Below, one piece after another: positions 1 to 7,087 of a stretch of DNA of 19,377 nucleotides. The position numbers and the translations under genes are program-made. Source of the DNA: JBKBXU01 sp046313675 (GTDB lineage Bacteria; Bacteroidota; Bacteroidia; Cytophagales; Cytophagaceae). The stretch is taken from positions 1-19,377 of the forward strand of contig JBKBXU010000043.1 of assembly GCA_046313675.1 (NCBI GenBank), given 5' to 3'. Positions within the stretch are counted from its first letter, which is position 1. The number at the start of each line of letters is the position of its first letter. The notes below the pieces were generated by a model that saw only the letters and a list, made by a program, of their open reading frames with translations, made no database searches and was not told the origin of the DNA.

Positions 1-484
1 ACTTTTTACAACACTTTTTATTTCTGAGTCTGTTGCTCAAAAGGTTTTAACAATAAGAAATACTGAAACCGGAAAAACACGTACATTAAAACCCGGAAGA
101 AAGCTTCAACTTCAGACAAAGCATTCAGGAATTTTTATAAAAGCGACGATAGAAAGCATTAAAGATTCAGTTATTACCTTTTATACTCCTGACGAAGATG
201 ATCAACTTCTAAGAGACTATAAGTTATCAGAAATAAAAGCCATACAGAAACCAACCACATTCCATAAAGTATCTTATTTTACCGGAAGTCTTCTACTGGT
301 TGGTGGGGCATACTATGCTATATTGGCCAACCATATTTCAGAAGGCTCACCTTATGATGACAGCCCTGCAAGATATAGAGCAATCGGTATATTAGCATTA
401 GGGGTAGCTATAACTCCTTTTCTAATAAAGCCAAAGACGTATGAAATTGGTCAGAAGTACGAATTAATAATTGAGGATAGATAA
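1..484 (+). CDS. 3' part of a small exported/membrane protein of unknown function
   Basis: An open frame runs from the window edge (first full codon at 2) to a TAA at 482-484, giving about 160 residues with no start in the window, so the gene is truncated by the window edge. The first visible residues (LFTTLFISESVAQ) look like the end of a signal peptide with an AQ cleavage site, so only a few N-terminal residues are probably missing. A basic stretch follows, then a region that looks beta-rich with Thr/Lys repeats. Two hydrophobic segments lie at nt 284-331 (VSYFTGSLLLVGGAYYAIL) and nt 395-430 (AIGILALGVAITPFLI) and may cross the membrane or pack in a hairpin. I do not recognise the family. 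It converges on the glycosyltransferase gene with only 2 bases between the two stop codons, so transcripts must overlap there. The reading frame is certain; the function is not known. Confidence 0.7.
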   Translation, partial: LFTTLFISESVAQKVLTIRNTETGKTRTLKPGRKLQLQTKHSGIFIKATIESIKDSVITFYTPDEDDQLLRDYKLSEIKAIQKPTTFHKVSYFTGSLLLVGGAYYAILANHISEGSPYDDSPARYRAIGILALGVAITPFLIKPKTYEIGQKYELIIEDR

Positions 485-486
485 TA

Positions 487-1482
487 TTAAACCCCAATAC
501 TTTCTCTGAAGACTTCTTTCAAACCCGCTTTGTCTGTAACAAGGTAATCGTCTTTTTTAGGATTGTTTATAGTGATCATTTCACCAATGTACCCTGTAAG
601 AAATAATTGGACACCTATTATCAAAGCAACAAGAGCAAAATAAAACCAGGTATTATTCACTATATCCCTCCCCATGATGCCTCTGGAAATATTGATCAAT
701 TTCTCAATAATTAAATAGATGCTGGTAAAGAAACCGAATAAAAAAGAAACTATACCTAGCGTCCCGAAAAAATGCATTGGACGTTTTTTAAATTTGGAAA
801 CAAAGGTTATTGAAAGTAGATCCAGAAATCCATAAATAAAGCGCTCCATACCAAACTTTGTTTCACCATATTTCCTTGCCTGATGCTGGACTACCTTTTC
901 ACCTATTCTGTTAAATCCATGCCATTTAGCAATAACAGGGATATATCTATGCATTTCTCCATACAAATCTATACTTTTCACCACCCTGCTATCATAGGCC
1001 TTCAAGCCACAATTAAAATCGTGCAGATGAATTCCAGCTATTTTCCTGGTTACATAATTAAATAATTTGGTGGGAATGGTTTTTGTAATAGGGTCGTATC
1101 TCTTTTTTTTCCATCCTGACACCAGATCAAACTGATCTACTTTAATCATTTTATAAAGGTCAGGTATTTCCTCCGGAGAATCTTGCAAATCAGCATCCAT
1201 AGTAATTATAACGTCTCCCTTGCATATCCTGAATCCCATATGCAAAGCGGCTGATTTACCATAGTTACGGTTAAACTTTATTCCTTTTACAAAAGGATTA
1301 TTCTTATTGAGTTGTTTAATTATATTCCAGGAGTTATCGCGACTACCATCATCAACCATGATAATTTCATACTGAAAACCATGTTCCTGCATAACTTTAT
1401 CAATCCAACCGGCCAATTCCGGAAGGGATTCTTCTTCATCCAAAAGAGGAATAATTACAGATATATCAAGCTTTTCAGCCAT
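487..1482 (-). CDS. Family 2 glycosyltransferase, membrane-anchored, polyprenyl-phosphate sugar transferase type
   Basis: 331 residues, ATG at 1480-1482. It belongs to the GT-A fold family 2 transferases of the dolichol-phosphate mannosyltransferase/GtrB/ArnC type, which move a sugar from a nucleotide donor to a polyprenyl phosphate on the cytoplasmic side of the membrane. The nucleotide-binding start (DISVIIPLLDEEESL, residues 6-20), VDDGS (43-47) and the metal-binding DADLQD (96-101) are all intact. Two hydrophobic C-terminal segments, about residues 238-262 and 280-304, are predicted to cross the membrane, as in GtrB-like proteins. The ATG is 8 bases downstream of the pyrC-like stop, so the gene is probably cotranscribed with that gene and the BatA-like gene. 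The donor and acceptor cannot be told from sequence. A role in cell-envelope glycan or lipid modification is inference. Confidence 0.9.
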   Translation of the reverse strand: MAEKLDISVIIPLLDEEESLPELAGWIDKVMQEHGFQYEIIMVDDGSRDNSWNIIKQLNKNNPFVKGIKFNRNYGKSAALHMGFRICKGDVIITMDADLQDSPEEIPDLYKMIKVDQFDLVSGWKKKRYDPITKTIPTKLFNYVTRKIAGIHLHDFNCGLKAYDSRVVKSIDLYGEMHRYIPVIAKWHGFNRIGEKVVQHQARKYGETKFGMERFIYGFLDLLSITFVSKFKKRPMHFFGTLGIVSFLFGFFTSIYLIIEKLINISRGIMGRDIVNNTWFYFALVALIIGVQLFLTGYIGEMITINNPKKDDYLVTDKAGLKEVFRESIGV

Positions 1483-1490
1483 AAAAATTA

Positions 1491-2784
1491 TTAAAATTCT
1501 AAAAATTCCTTATTCGTACACACCTGACCTTTGTTAATAACAGCCAGTACACATCCTTTTAGTTTCACACCTACAAAAGGAGTATTTTTTGATTTTGATT
1601 TAATGTGCTTTTCAGTAAAGACCCACTCTGATTCAGGATCAAAGATGGTAAGATTAGCGATTTCTCCTTCTTTAAGTTCCGGAATAGGAAGGTTTAATAT
1701 TCTCCTCGGAGCAAGAGTTAACTTTTCAATTATTTTATCGAGCTCCAATCCTTTGTTATAAGTATTTACCAGTGAGAAAGTAGTTTCCAATCCAATCATA
1801 CCAAATTCGGCAAGGTCAAATTCCAAAAATTTACTTTCAAAATCCTGAGGAGTATGATCCGATACAATGGCATCAATGGTATCATTTTCCAATGCTTTCC
1901 AGAAATATTTTATATCGGCAGCACTTCGCAGTGGAGGATTTACTTTTAAGTTCGTATCAAATGAAGTTAAAGAGGCATCTGATAAGGCCAATTGATATGC
2001 AGCAATGTCACAGGTAACATTTAAGCCTTTCTTTTTAGCACTCTTAATTAATTCAAGAGAAGCCGGACTGGAAATATGGGCAAAATGCAGTCGCCCTCCG
2101 GTGTATTCCAGGATTTTTAAATCCCGCTCCACCATAAGCTCTTCGGCCAACTTTGGCATTCCCTTTAATCCTAAACCTGTACTTACTTTTCCTTCATTCA
2201 TTAAACCGGATTGCGTTAAAAACTTATCTTCGGCATGATTAATAACTAATCCATTAAACTTCTGTAAGTACAGTAATGTTTTCAAAAACACATCCGAATG
2301 CCATATTGGCCGATCAGCATCAGAGAACGCTATAGCTCCTTCATGATGCAGATCTATCATTTCTGTTATTTCTTCCCCTTTCAGATTTGTTGTTACAGCA
2401 GCTATAGGAAAGAATTCTACCAGTTCCTTCTGGGATTTAGATTTAATATAGGAAACAACATCTTTACTCTGAATGGGAGGATTCGTATTGGGAAGGCAGG
2501 CAACCCCCGTAAAACCCCCAAATGCGGCAGAATGCGAAATACTTTTTATATCATCTTTATGCTCATATCCCGGATCTCTGGCAGATACTCGCATATCAAA
2601 CCAACCTACTGACACTTTAAGATGCTTACTTTCAATTATTTCATATTGCCCATCAGGCATCTGCTCGGTTATGGATTTAATNNNNNNNNNNAATAAAGCC
2701 ATTCTCTACTACGATATTTCTGATTTTTTTATGAAGGGAAGTACCTGGAGCTATAATTTCAGCTGATCTGATAAGAATATTCAT
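1491..2784 (-). CDS. pyrC: Dihydroorotase-family amidohydrolase, interrupted by an assembly gap; metal-binding His motif absent
   Basis: The true start is the ATG at 2782-2784 (MNILIRSAEIIAPG...), 3 bases after the BatA-like stop. It encodes 31 residues before ten Ns at 2682-2691. After the gap the frame continues with IKSITEQMPDGQ and runs to TAA at 1491-1493. The two halves are out of frame by one base if the gap is taken as exactly 10, so the N run is a placeholder rather than a real length. About 427 residues plus the gap fits the dihydroorotase family (de novo pyrimidine synthesis, carbamoyl-aspartate to dihydroorotate). Recognisable segments are the GWFD...DPG region (nt 2603-2568), NHAED, FAHISS, KVNPPLR and SDHTPQ. 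The usual DMHVHLREPG reads DMRVSARDPG, so both histidines of the HxH zinc site are gone, and the PHH segment reads AYQ. It may be a non-catalytic, scaffolding dihydroorotase or a divergent hydrolase. The symbol reflects family only. Confidence 0.8.
2682..2691. other. Assembly gap of ten Ns inside the pyrC-like gene
   Basis: Ten consecutive N bases sit between the codon for residue 31 of the pyrC-like protein and the rest of the gene. The frame before the gap (starting at 2784) and the frame after it (ending at 1491) differ by one base when the gap is counted as 10. The real missing length should therefore be a multiple of 3, probably short, since total protein length already matches the family. 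Confidence 0.95.
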
Positions 2785-2787
2785 ATT

Positions 2788-4806
2788 TTATAAAAATCGT
2801 ATAAGCAGTATTTCCATAAGTAGGAAACCCAGGCATAAAATTATAAAATATTTCCAAAGTGGAGTACCAATATTTGCTTTTTTAAATGAATCTATGAATT
2901 GATCGCTGCCTGACACATCGTAAATTTGAACATTGCCATGTCCGGCGAAAATAGTTTGAAGCTCTTCAGGGGTATAAAAATCCATAAGAGATTCCTTTTT
3001 CCCATAATTCAGTGCAAAATACTTTTCAAAATCTGACGAATTAGAGACTTTATAAATTCCGGAATACAACTCTTCTACAGGAATTTCTATGCTCAGATTA
3101 TCCCCAATCAGCCTTTGTGCAGGAATTATACTTGCACCTTCTGAGCTAAGATTAAACACACTATTTTTCGTCTGTTCTCCTACATCAAAAGAAATAATCC
3201 GATCCTGAAATGAATAAGACAAACGTTCGGATTCTTTAATACTATTAAAGGCAATTTTATACATTACCGGGACAAATATTGAATGTCTGAAAAAATTGGT
3301 ATGTGTATTCTTAAGAGGAGTACTGAACAGATATATTTTCCCAAACGATGGCTGAAATGCACTTAAGAATGACTTGTCAGACCTGGTCTTTAATAAAACA
3401 TTACCCCTCCCACTCCACTGCCATACAGGATAAGCATAAGGCATGTCCATTTTATAATCTGATTTCTCAAAAACATTCTGAAAGAAGGGATTAGAAATAT
3501 CCGGAGGCAGTAGTTCAAAATTAATTCTTCCTGCCGAAGAGTCTGAAATGATCGTATTGACCGGAGGAAGACTCAATGATTTAAACAGACCACTATAAGA
3601 TTCTGCCTGAGTTTTATCTGTTGGGAAAATCACAATACTCCCACCTTTATTTGAAAATTCCTTTAATGTTGAGGCAAGGGAAGCAGGGATTTCTTTTAAT
3701 CCATCCAATACAACTACATGCATGGAATTAATCAAAGCATAGTTTATTTGCCCTGTATGAGAAGAGCTTGTTTCAAACAGGCGTTCATTTCCAAATACTG
3801 CGGGAACATATTTACTGGCTTCATTGTAAATGTGCATCACTTTAATCTTTGGAGAAGCATCAAAAACAAAGTAATAATCATTGTCAAAGGTTATCGGCTG
3901 ATCTTCTATAGTGATCCGACCCTTTCGTGATTTATGATCATTGATATTAAATACAAAAGTGTGCTTTGCTGTGGATCTGGAAGGAATGGAAATTTCTGCG
4001 GTACTTACCTGAACATCATCCAGCATAAGTTTAATAAAAACATTCTTTGCCTCCTCTTTGCCTTCATTATGAAACTGGACAGTAAGCTCATTATTCTCAC
4101 CAACTTTCACAAAGGGAGAGTTAAGCCACAAAGAATCAATAAATATGTTTGATGTAGTTTTATTCTGTATGGGAACAAGGAAATAATTAATGGTACTGTC
4201 AGGCATAAAATCCCCTATATTGCCTATTGTACTTTTCTGAAAATCAGAAAATATAAAAACATTACTTCCTTCTTTAGGATTAAGTCGTTTTACAACAGAA
4301 CTAAAATCCCGAAACAATGGTGAATATTTAATTTCACTCAAGCGCTCGAGCAATTTTTCCTTATTCCTTCCAAACTGATCCCTTCCTTCAAAGTCGTTTG
4401 TTAATAAATTATAACTTACGTTAGCCCCTAAAACATCGGTAAGTTTGTACGATGATTTCACAGCTACATCAAAGGATTTTTCCTCGTTCAACTCATTTTC
4501 CATGCTGAACGAATTATCAATATAAACCGAGGCATTGGTTGCATTTTGAAGCATTCCGGCATTTTCAGATTCAATAAAAGGCTGTGCAAATGCCAACACC
4601 AGAAACGAAATAAAAGATACTCTGGAAAGTAAGATTAACCAGTGCTTAATCTTAAGACGGTTGCTATTGACCTCTTTTACATTTTTAAGCAGAGATATAT
4701 TACTGAACCTGATTTTTTTAGGACGCTGAAAATTAAACAAATGAATAATTATCGGAATTGAAACCGCAGCTAAACCAAAAAGAACCTGAGGATATAGAAA
4801 ATTCAT
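2788..4806 (-). CDS. BatA-domain membrane protein with a vWA-like region
   Basis: 672 residues, ATG at 4804-4806. The N-terminus is the double-transmembrane BatA/aerotolerance-operon type domain: hydrophobic segment at about 5-25, then the characteristic IHLFNFQRPKKIRFSNISLL, then a second segment at about 57-77 (WLILLSRVSFISFLVLAFAQP). A region resembling a von Willebrand A fold follows, with DNSFS at residues 97-101 matching the DxSxS metal site. After a long extracytoplasmic region there is a last membrane helix at about 650-670. Proteins of this kind are common in Bacteroidota and are usually annotated 'BatA domain-containing'; their exact role is not established. It is the first gene of a unit with the pyrC-like gene (3 bases away) and the glycosyltransferase. 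A -7-like element lies about 50 bases upstream. The long lumenal region suggests assembly of, or contact with, envelope components, but that is inference. Confidence 0.85.
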   Translation of the reverse strand: MNFLYPQVLFGLAAVSIPIIIHLFNFQRPKKIRFSNISLLKNVKEVNSNRLKIKHWLILLSRVSFISFLVLAFAQPFIESENAGMLQNATNASVYIDNSFSMENELNEEKSFDVAVKSSYKLTDVLGANVSYNLLTNDFEGRDQFGRNKEKLLERLSEIKYSPLFRDFSSVVKRLNPKEGSNVFIFSDFQKSTIGNIGDFMPDSTINYFLVPIQNKTTSNIFIDSLWLNSPFVKVGENNELTVQFHNEGKEEAKNVFIKLMLDDVQVSTAEISIPSRSTAKHTFVFNINDHKSRKGRITIEDQPITFDNDYYFVFDASPKIKVMHIYNEASKYVPAVFGNERLFETSSSHTGQINYALINSMHVVVLDGLKEIPASLASTLKEFSNKGGSIVIFPTDKTQAESYSGLFKSLSLPPVNTIISDSSAGRINFELLPPDISNPFFQNVFEKSDYKMDMPYAYPVWQWSGRGNVLLKTRSDKSFLSAFQPSFGKIYLFSTPLKNTHTNFFRHSIFVPVMYKIAFNSIKESERLSYSFQDRIISFDVGEQTKNSVFNLSSEGASIIPAQRLIGDNLSIEIPVEELYSGIYKVSNSSDFEKYFALNYGKKESLMDFYTPEELQTIFAGHGNVQIYDVSGSDQFIDSFKKANIGTPLWKYFIILCLGFLLMEILLIRFL

Positions 4807-4855
4807 TTATAATTCTTAGATACTAGTGAAAAACGTAACAAGGGCATCAATTATT

Positions 4856-4863
4856 CAAATTTA
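4856..4863 (-). promoter_or_regulatory. Bacteroidota -7-like promoter element for the BatA-pyrC-glycosyltransferase unit
   Basis: On the minus strand this reads TAAATTTG, an exact match to the Bacteroidota -7 consensus TAnnTTTG. Transcription would start near 4850, leaving a leader of about 44 bases before the ATG at 4806. No good -33 TTTG is visible at the usual spacing, so this rests on one element and its position. Confidence 0.4.
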
Positions 4864-5013
4864 TTTTAAAAATATAAAAAATGGATCGTTTTAAAAAAAA
4901 CCTACACCAAAGATGCTAATTCACCTGACTATAAAAACACAAGGCGATTCAATTTTAAGTAAAATTCTATAAAAAATACAATTTTTTCACCTGATATTTT
5001 TGTTAAAACCATG

Positions 5014-5021
5014 TAAATTTG
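5014..5021 (+). promoter_or_regulatory. Bacteroidota -7-like promoter element for the small secreted protein
   Basis: TAAATTTG matches TAnnTTTG exactly and lies 15 bases before the ATG at 5037, so the leader would be very short (about 10 bases). The octamer is identical to the one used in the opposite direction at 4856-4863. No clear -33 element is seen at the usual distance. Confidence 0.4.
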
Positions 5022-5036
5022 TATAAAAAAACAGTT

Positions 5037-5519
5037 ATGAGATTTTTAGCTTTCTTTATAATTATACTTTCCACCTCAGTATATGCTCAAAATTACAGCA
5101 ATTCTCATTGGGGTGACACACCGGAACAGGTCAAAAAAAATGAAAAAAACTTTCACTTCCTCCGGGAAGAGGCCTTGGACAGAAATCTTAAAGGCCTGAC
5201 ATTTATTGAAGACAGGCCGGATGGAACCTATTTCCTTCACACCTTTATGTTCTTAAACATGAAGCTTTATGGAGTTAAAACCAAAAAAGTTTACCTCGAT
5301 GGCGATAACTCTCTTTTTAAAGGATTGAACGACTACAACCAAAAACTTCAAGCATATAAGGAGAATTTTAAGGATCTTGTTGAAGAAAAGGTACAAGACA
5401 TTAATTATGATCTAAAAGGCTTTCATATCAAAACGAATCAAACCACGCTCTATGTTAGTTTGAAAAAGGAAGAAGATAATTATTTTATTATTGAAACCAC
5501 CTTCCAAAATTTAAATTAA
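5037..5519 (+). CDS. Small secreted protein of unknown function
   Basis: 160 residues from the ATG at 5037. An in-frame TTG exists at 5019, but it overlaps the -7-like element, and starting at 5037 gives a clean signal peptide (MRFLAFFIIILSTSVYAQ, cut after AQ or between YA and Q), so 5037 is preferred. The mature part begins with NSHWGDTPEQV, a tryptophan-glycine opening seen in many small exported proteins. It is rich in Lys and Glu and in predicted alternating strands (FLHTFMFLNMKLYGVKTKKVYL). It has no cysteines in the mature part and no lipobox. I do not recognise the family. It stands alone on the plus strand, divergent from the BatA-like gene and converging on glutamate dehydrogenase, with its own promoter-like element and terminator. 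A periplasmic or outer-membrane location follows from the signal peptide. Confidence 0.75.
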   Translation: MRFLAFFIIILSTSVYAQNYSNSHWGDTPEQVKKNEKNFHFLREEALDRNLKGLTFIEDRPDGTYFLHTFMFLNMKLYGVKTKKVYLDGDNSLFKGLNDYNQKLQAYKENFKDLVEEKVQDINYDLKGFHIKTNQTTLYVSLKKEEDNYFIIETTFQNLN

Positions 5520-5546
5520 CCACATCTGTAAAAAAAATGAATGTTT

Positions 5547-5582
5547 TATTAACGGCCTGCCATTTATGGCAGGCCGTTAATA
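5547..5582. terminator. Bidirectional terminator hairpin between converging genes
   Basis: A perfect 16-base inverted repeat (5547-5562 and 5567-5582) encloses the loop TTTA. The core arms are ACGGCCTGCCA and TGGCAGGCCGT, very GC-rich for this genome. It fills most of the 64 bases between the secreted-protein stop (5519) and the glutamate dehydrogenase stop (5584). On the minus strand it is followed by AAAACATTCATTTTTTT. On the plus strand the downstream side is only weakly T-rich. Confidence 0.8.
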
Positions 5583-5583
5583 T

Positions 5584-7005
5584 TTAAGGAAATATTCCAA
5601 GTACCTGATAACTTACTCCTACTTTTTCAATGGCACTATAAAAAGCAGCTGTCCTTAAGTCCTGAATGCCCTGAACCCTATTTTTTACTTCCCTGATTTC
5701 ATTATAAGCGAGTATCATGGTATCCTCCAGACCCGAACGTACCAGATCAAGCTCATCCGCTCCTTTTGTAATTATGGATTTTTGCATTGGATTTATAACC
5801 TTTCCGGTAATTTCTTCTATAGCATCCAACATCTTCTTATTGTTTGCTTCCTCTGCCCTCTTTCCCATACGCCCAAAACGAACATTCGATAGATTTTTAA
5901 GCCATTCAAAGTAAGACACCGTTACACCACCTGCATTAAGATATATATCGGGAATAATTAATCTATTCTTTTTAATAAGTATATCTTCTGCTTCTTTGGT
6001 CACCGGGCCGTTTGCTGCCTCTGCTATAACTTTAGCTTTGATCTTATCGGCATTACCGGAATGTATCTGATTTTCAAGTGCTGCAGGAATCAAAATATCA
6101 CATTCCTGTTCCAGTACATGATTAGAATTTTCAATATTACGAGCCCCTGGGAAGTTTAATATGGTTCCTCCGTCACGACGGTGCTTGAAAACAGCATCAA
6201 CATCAAAGCCATTCTCATTGTATATTCCACCTTCATACTCCGCAATTCCCACTATTACTGCCCCTGCATCCTGACAAAACTTCGCCGAATGATAACCCAC
6301 GTTACCCAATCCCTGAACGATGATACGTTTACCGCTAATACCTGTGGAAAGGCCAATCTTTTTCATATCCTCACTATGTTCCAAACATTCTCTGATACCA
6401 AAGAACACCCCAAGTCCTGTAGCTTCTGCCCTGCCACGAATCCCCCCCTGTCCTACGGGCTTGCCGGTTACGCATCCTAATGCATTGGTATCTCCATATT
6501 TAATGGTCAGATAAGTATCAGCAATCCAAGCCATTTCCCTGCTGCTTGTTCCATAATCCGGTGCAGGAACGTCCATTCCGGGGCCTATAAGATTCTTTTT
6601 GATTAACTCTGTGGCAAAACGACGTGTTACTTTTTCTAGCGTCTTCTCAGTATGATTTCGAGGACTTATCTTAACACCACCTTTTGCTCCTCCAAAAGGA
6701 ACATCAACAACTGCACACTTAAATGTCATCAGAGTCGCCAGGGCCTTTACTTCATCTTCATCGACATGAATACTATATCTAATACCACCTTTAGTTGGCA
6801 TTTTATGATGACTATGCTGAGCACGTATGCCCTCTATAACTTCATATTTACCATCAATTTCTACAGGAAACTGTACTTTATAAACACTATTACAAACTTT
6901 GATCTGATTCAATATACCCGGATCAATTGAAGAACATCGGGCTGCTTTGTCAAAATAGGATAAGACGTCAGCATAAAATTTAGAACCTTGTGATTGTGTA
7001 CTCAT
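5584..7005 (-). CDS. gdhA: Glu/Leu/Phe/Val dehydrogenase family, probable glutamate dehydrogenase
   Basis: 473 residues, ATG at 7003-7005. It catalyses reversible oxidative deamination of an amino acid, most likely glutamate to 2-oxoglutarate and ammonia, in the cytoplasm. The N-terminal substrate domain has KGGIRY (K72), TFKCA (K96), the catalytic lysine in PFGGAKGG (K108) and the catalytic aspartate in PAPDYGTSSREMAW (D150). The dinucleotide fold follows, with QGLGNVG at 231-237 and an acidic residue near 255 at the end of the second strand, which favours NAD over NADP (inference). At 473 residues it is somewhat longer than the common 410-450 hexameric enzymes. It lies 82 bases downstream of eboF on the same strand, so read-through from the ebo operon is possible, though a separate promoter is equally plausible. 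Leucine or valine specificity cannot be excluded from sequence alone. Confidence 0.92.
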   Translation of the reverse strand: MSTQSQGSKFYADVLSYFDKAARCSSIDPGILNQIKVCNSVYKVQFPVEIDGKYEVIEGIRAQHSHHKMPTKGGIRYSIHVDEDEVKALATLMTFKCAVVDVPFGGAKGGVKISPRNHTEKTLEKVTRRFATELIKKNLIGPGMDVPAPDYGTSSREMAWIADTYLTIKYGDTNALGCVTGKPVGQGGIRGRAEATGLGVFFGIRECLEHSEDMKKIGLSTGISGKRIIVQGLGNVGYHSAKFCQDAGAVIVGIAEYEGGIYNENGFDVDAVFKHRRDGGTILNFPGARNIENSNHVLEQECDILIPAALENQIHSGNADKIKAKVIAEAANGPVTKEAEDILIKKNRLIIPDIYLNAGGVTVSYFEWLKNLSNVRFGRMGKRAEEANNKKMLDAIEEITGKVINPMQKSIITKGADELDLVRSGLEDTMILAYNEIREVKNRVQGIQDLRTAAFYSAIEKVGVSYQVLGIFP

Positions 7006-7087
7006 ACGAAAGAAATTATATATTAAAAATGAACTATTTCACCAGATATAAAAGTATAAAACAAATTGTTTGCCATATATACGAATA

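Noticed and set aside
5019..5036. TTG start for the small secreted protein
   Set aside because: It overlaps the -7-like element and puts extra charged residues (MYKKTV) before a signal peptide that is complete from the ATG at 5037.
7006..7087. gdhA promoter formed by minus-strand TTTG (7065-7062) and TATATCTG (7050-7043)
   Set aside because: The -7 element has one mismatch and the spacing of about 11 bases is too short for the Bacteroidota consensus.
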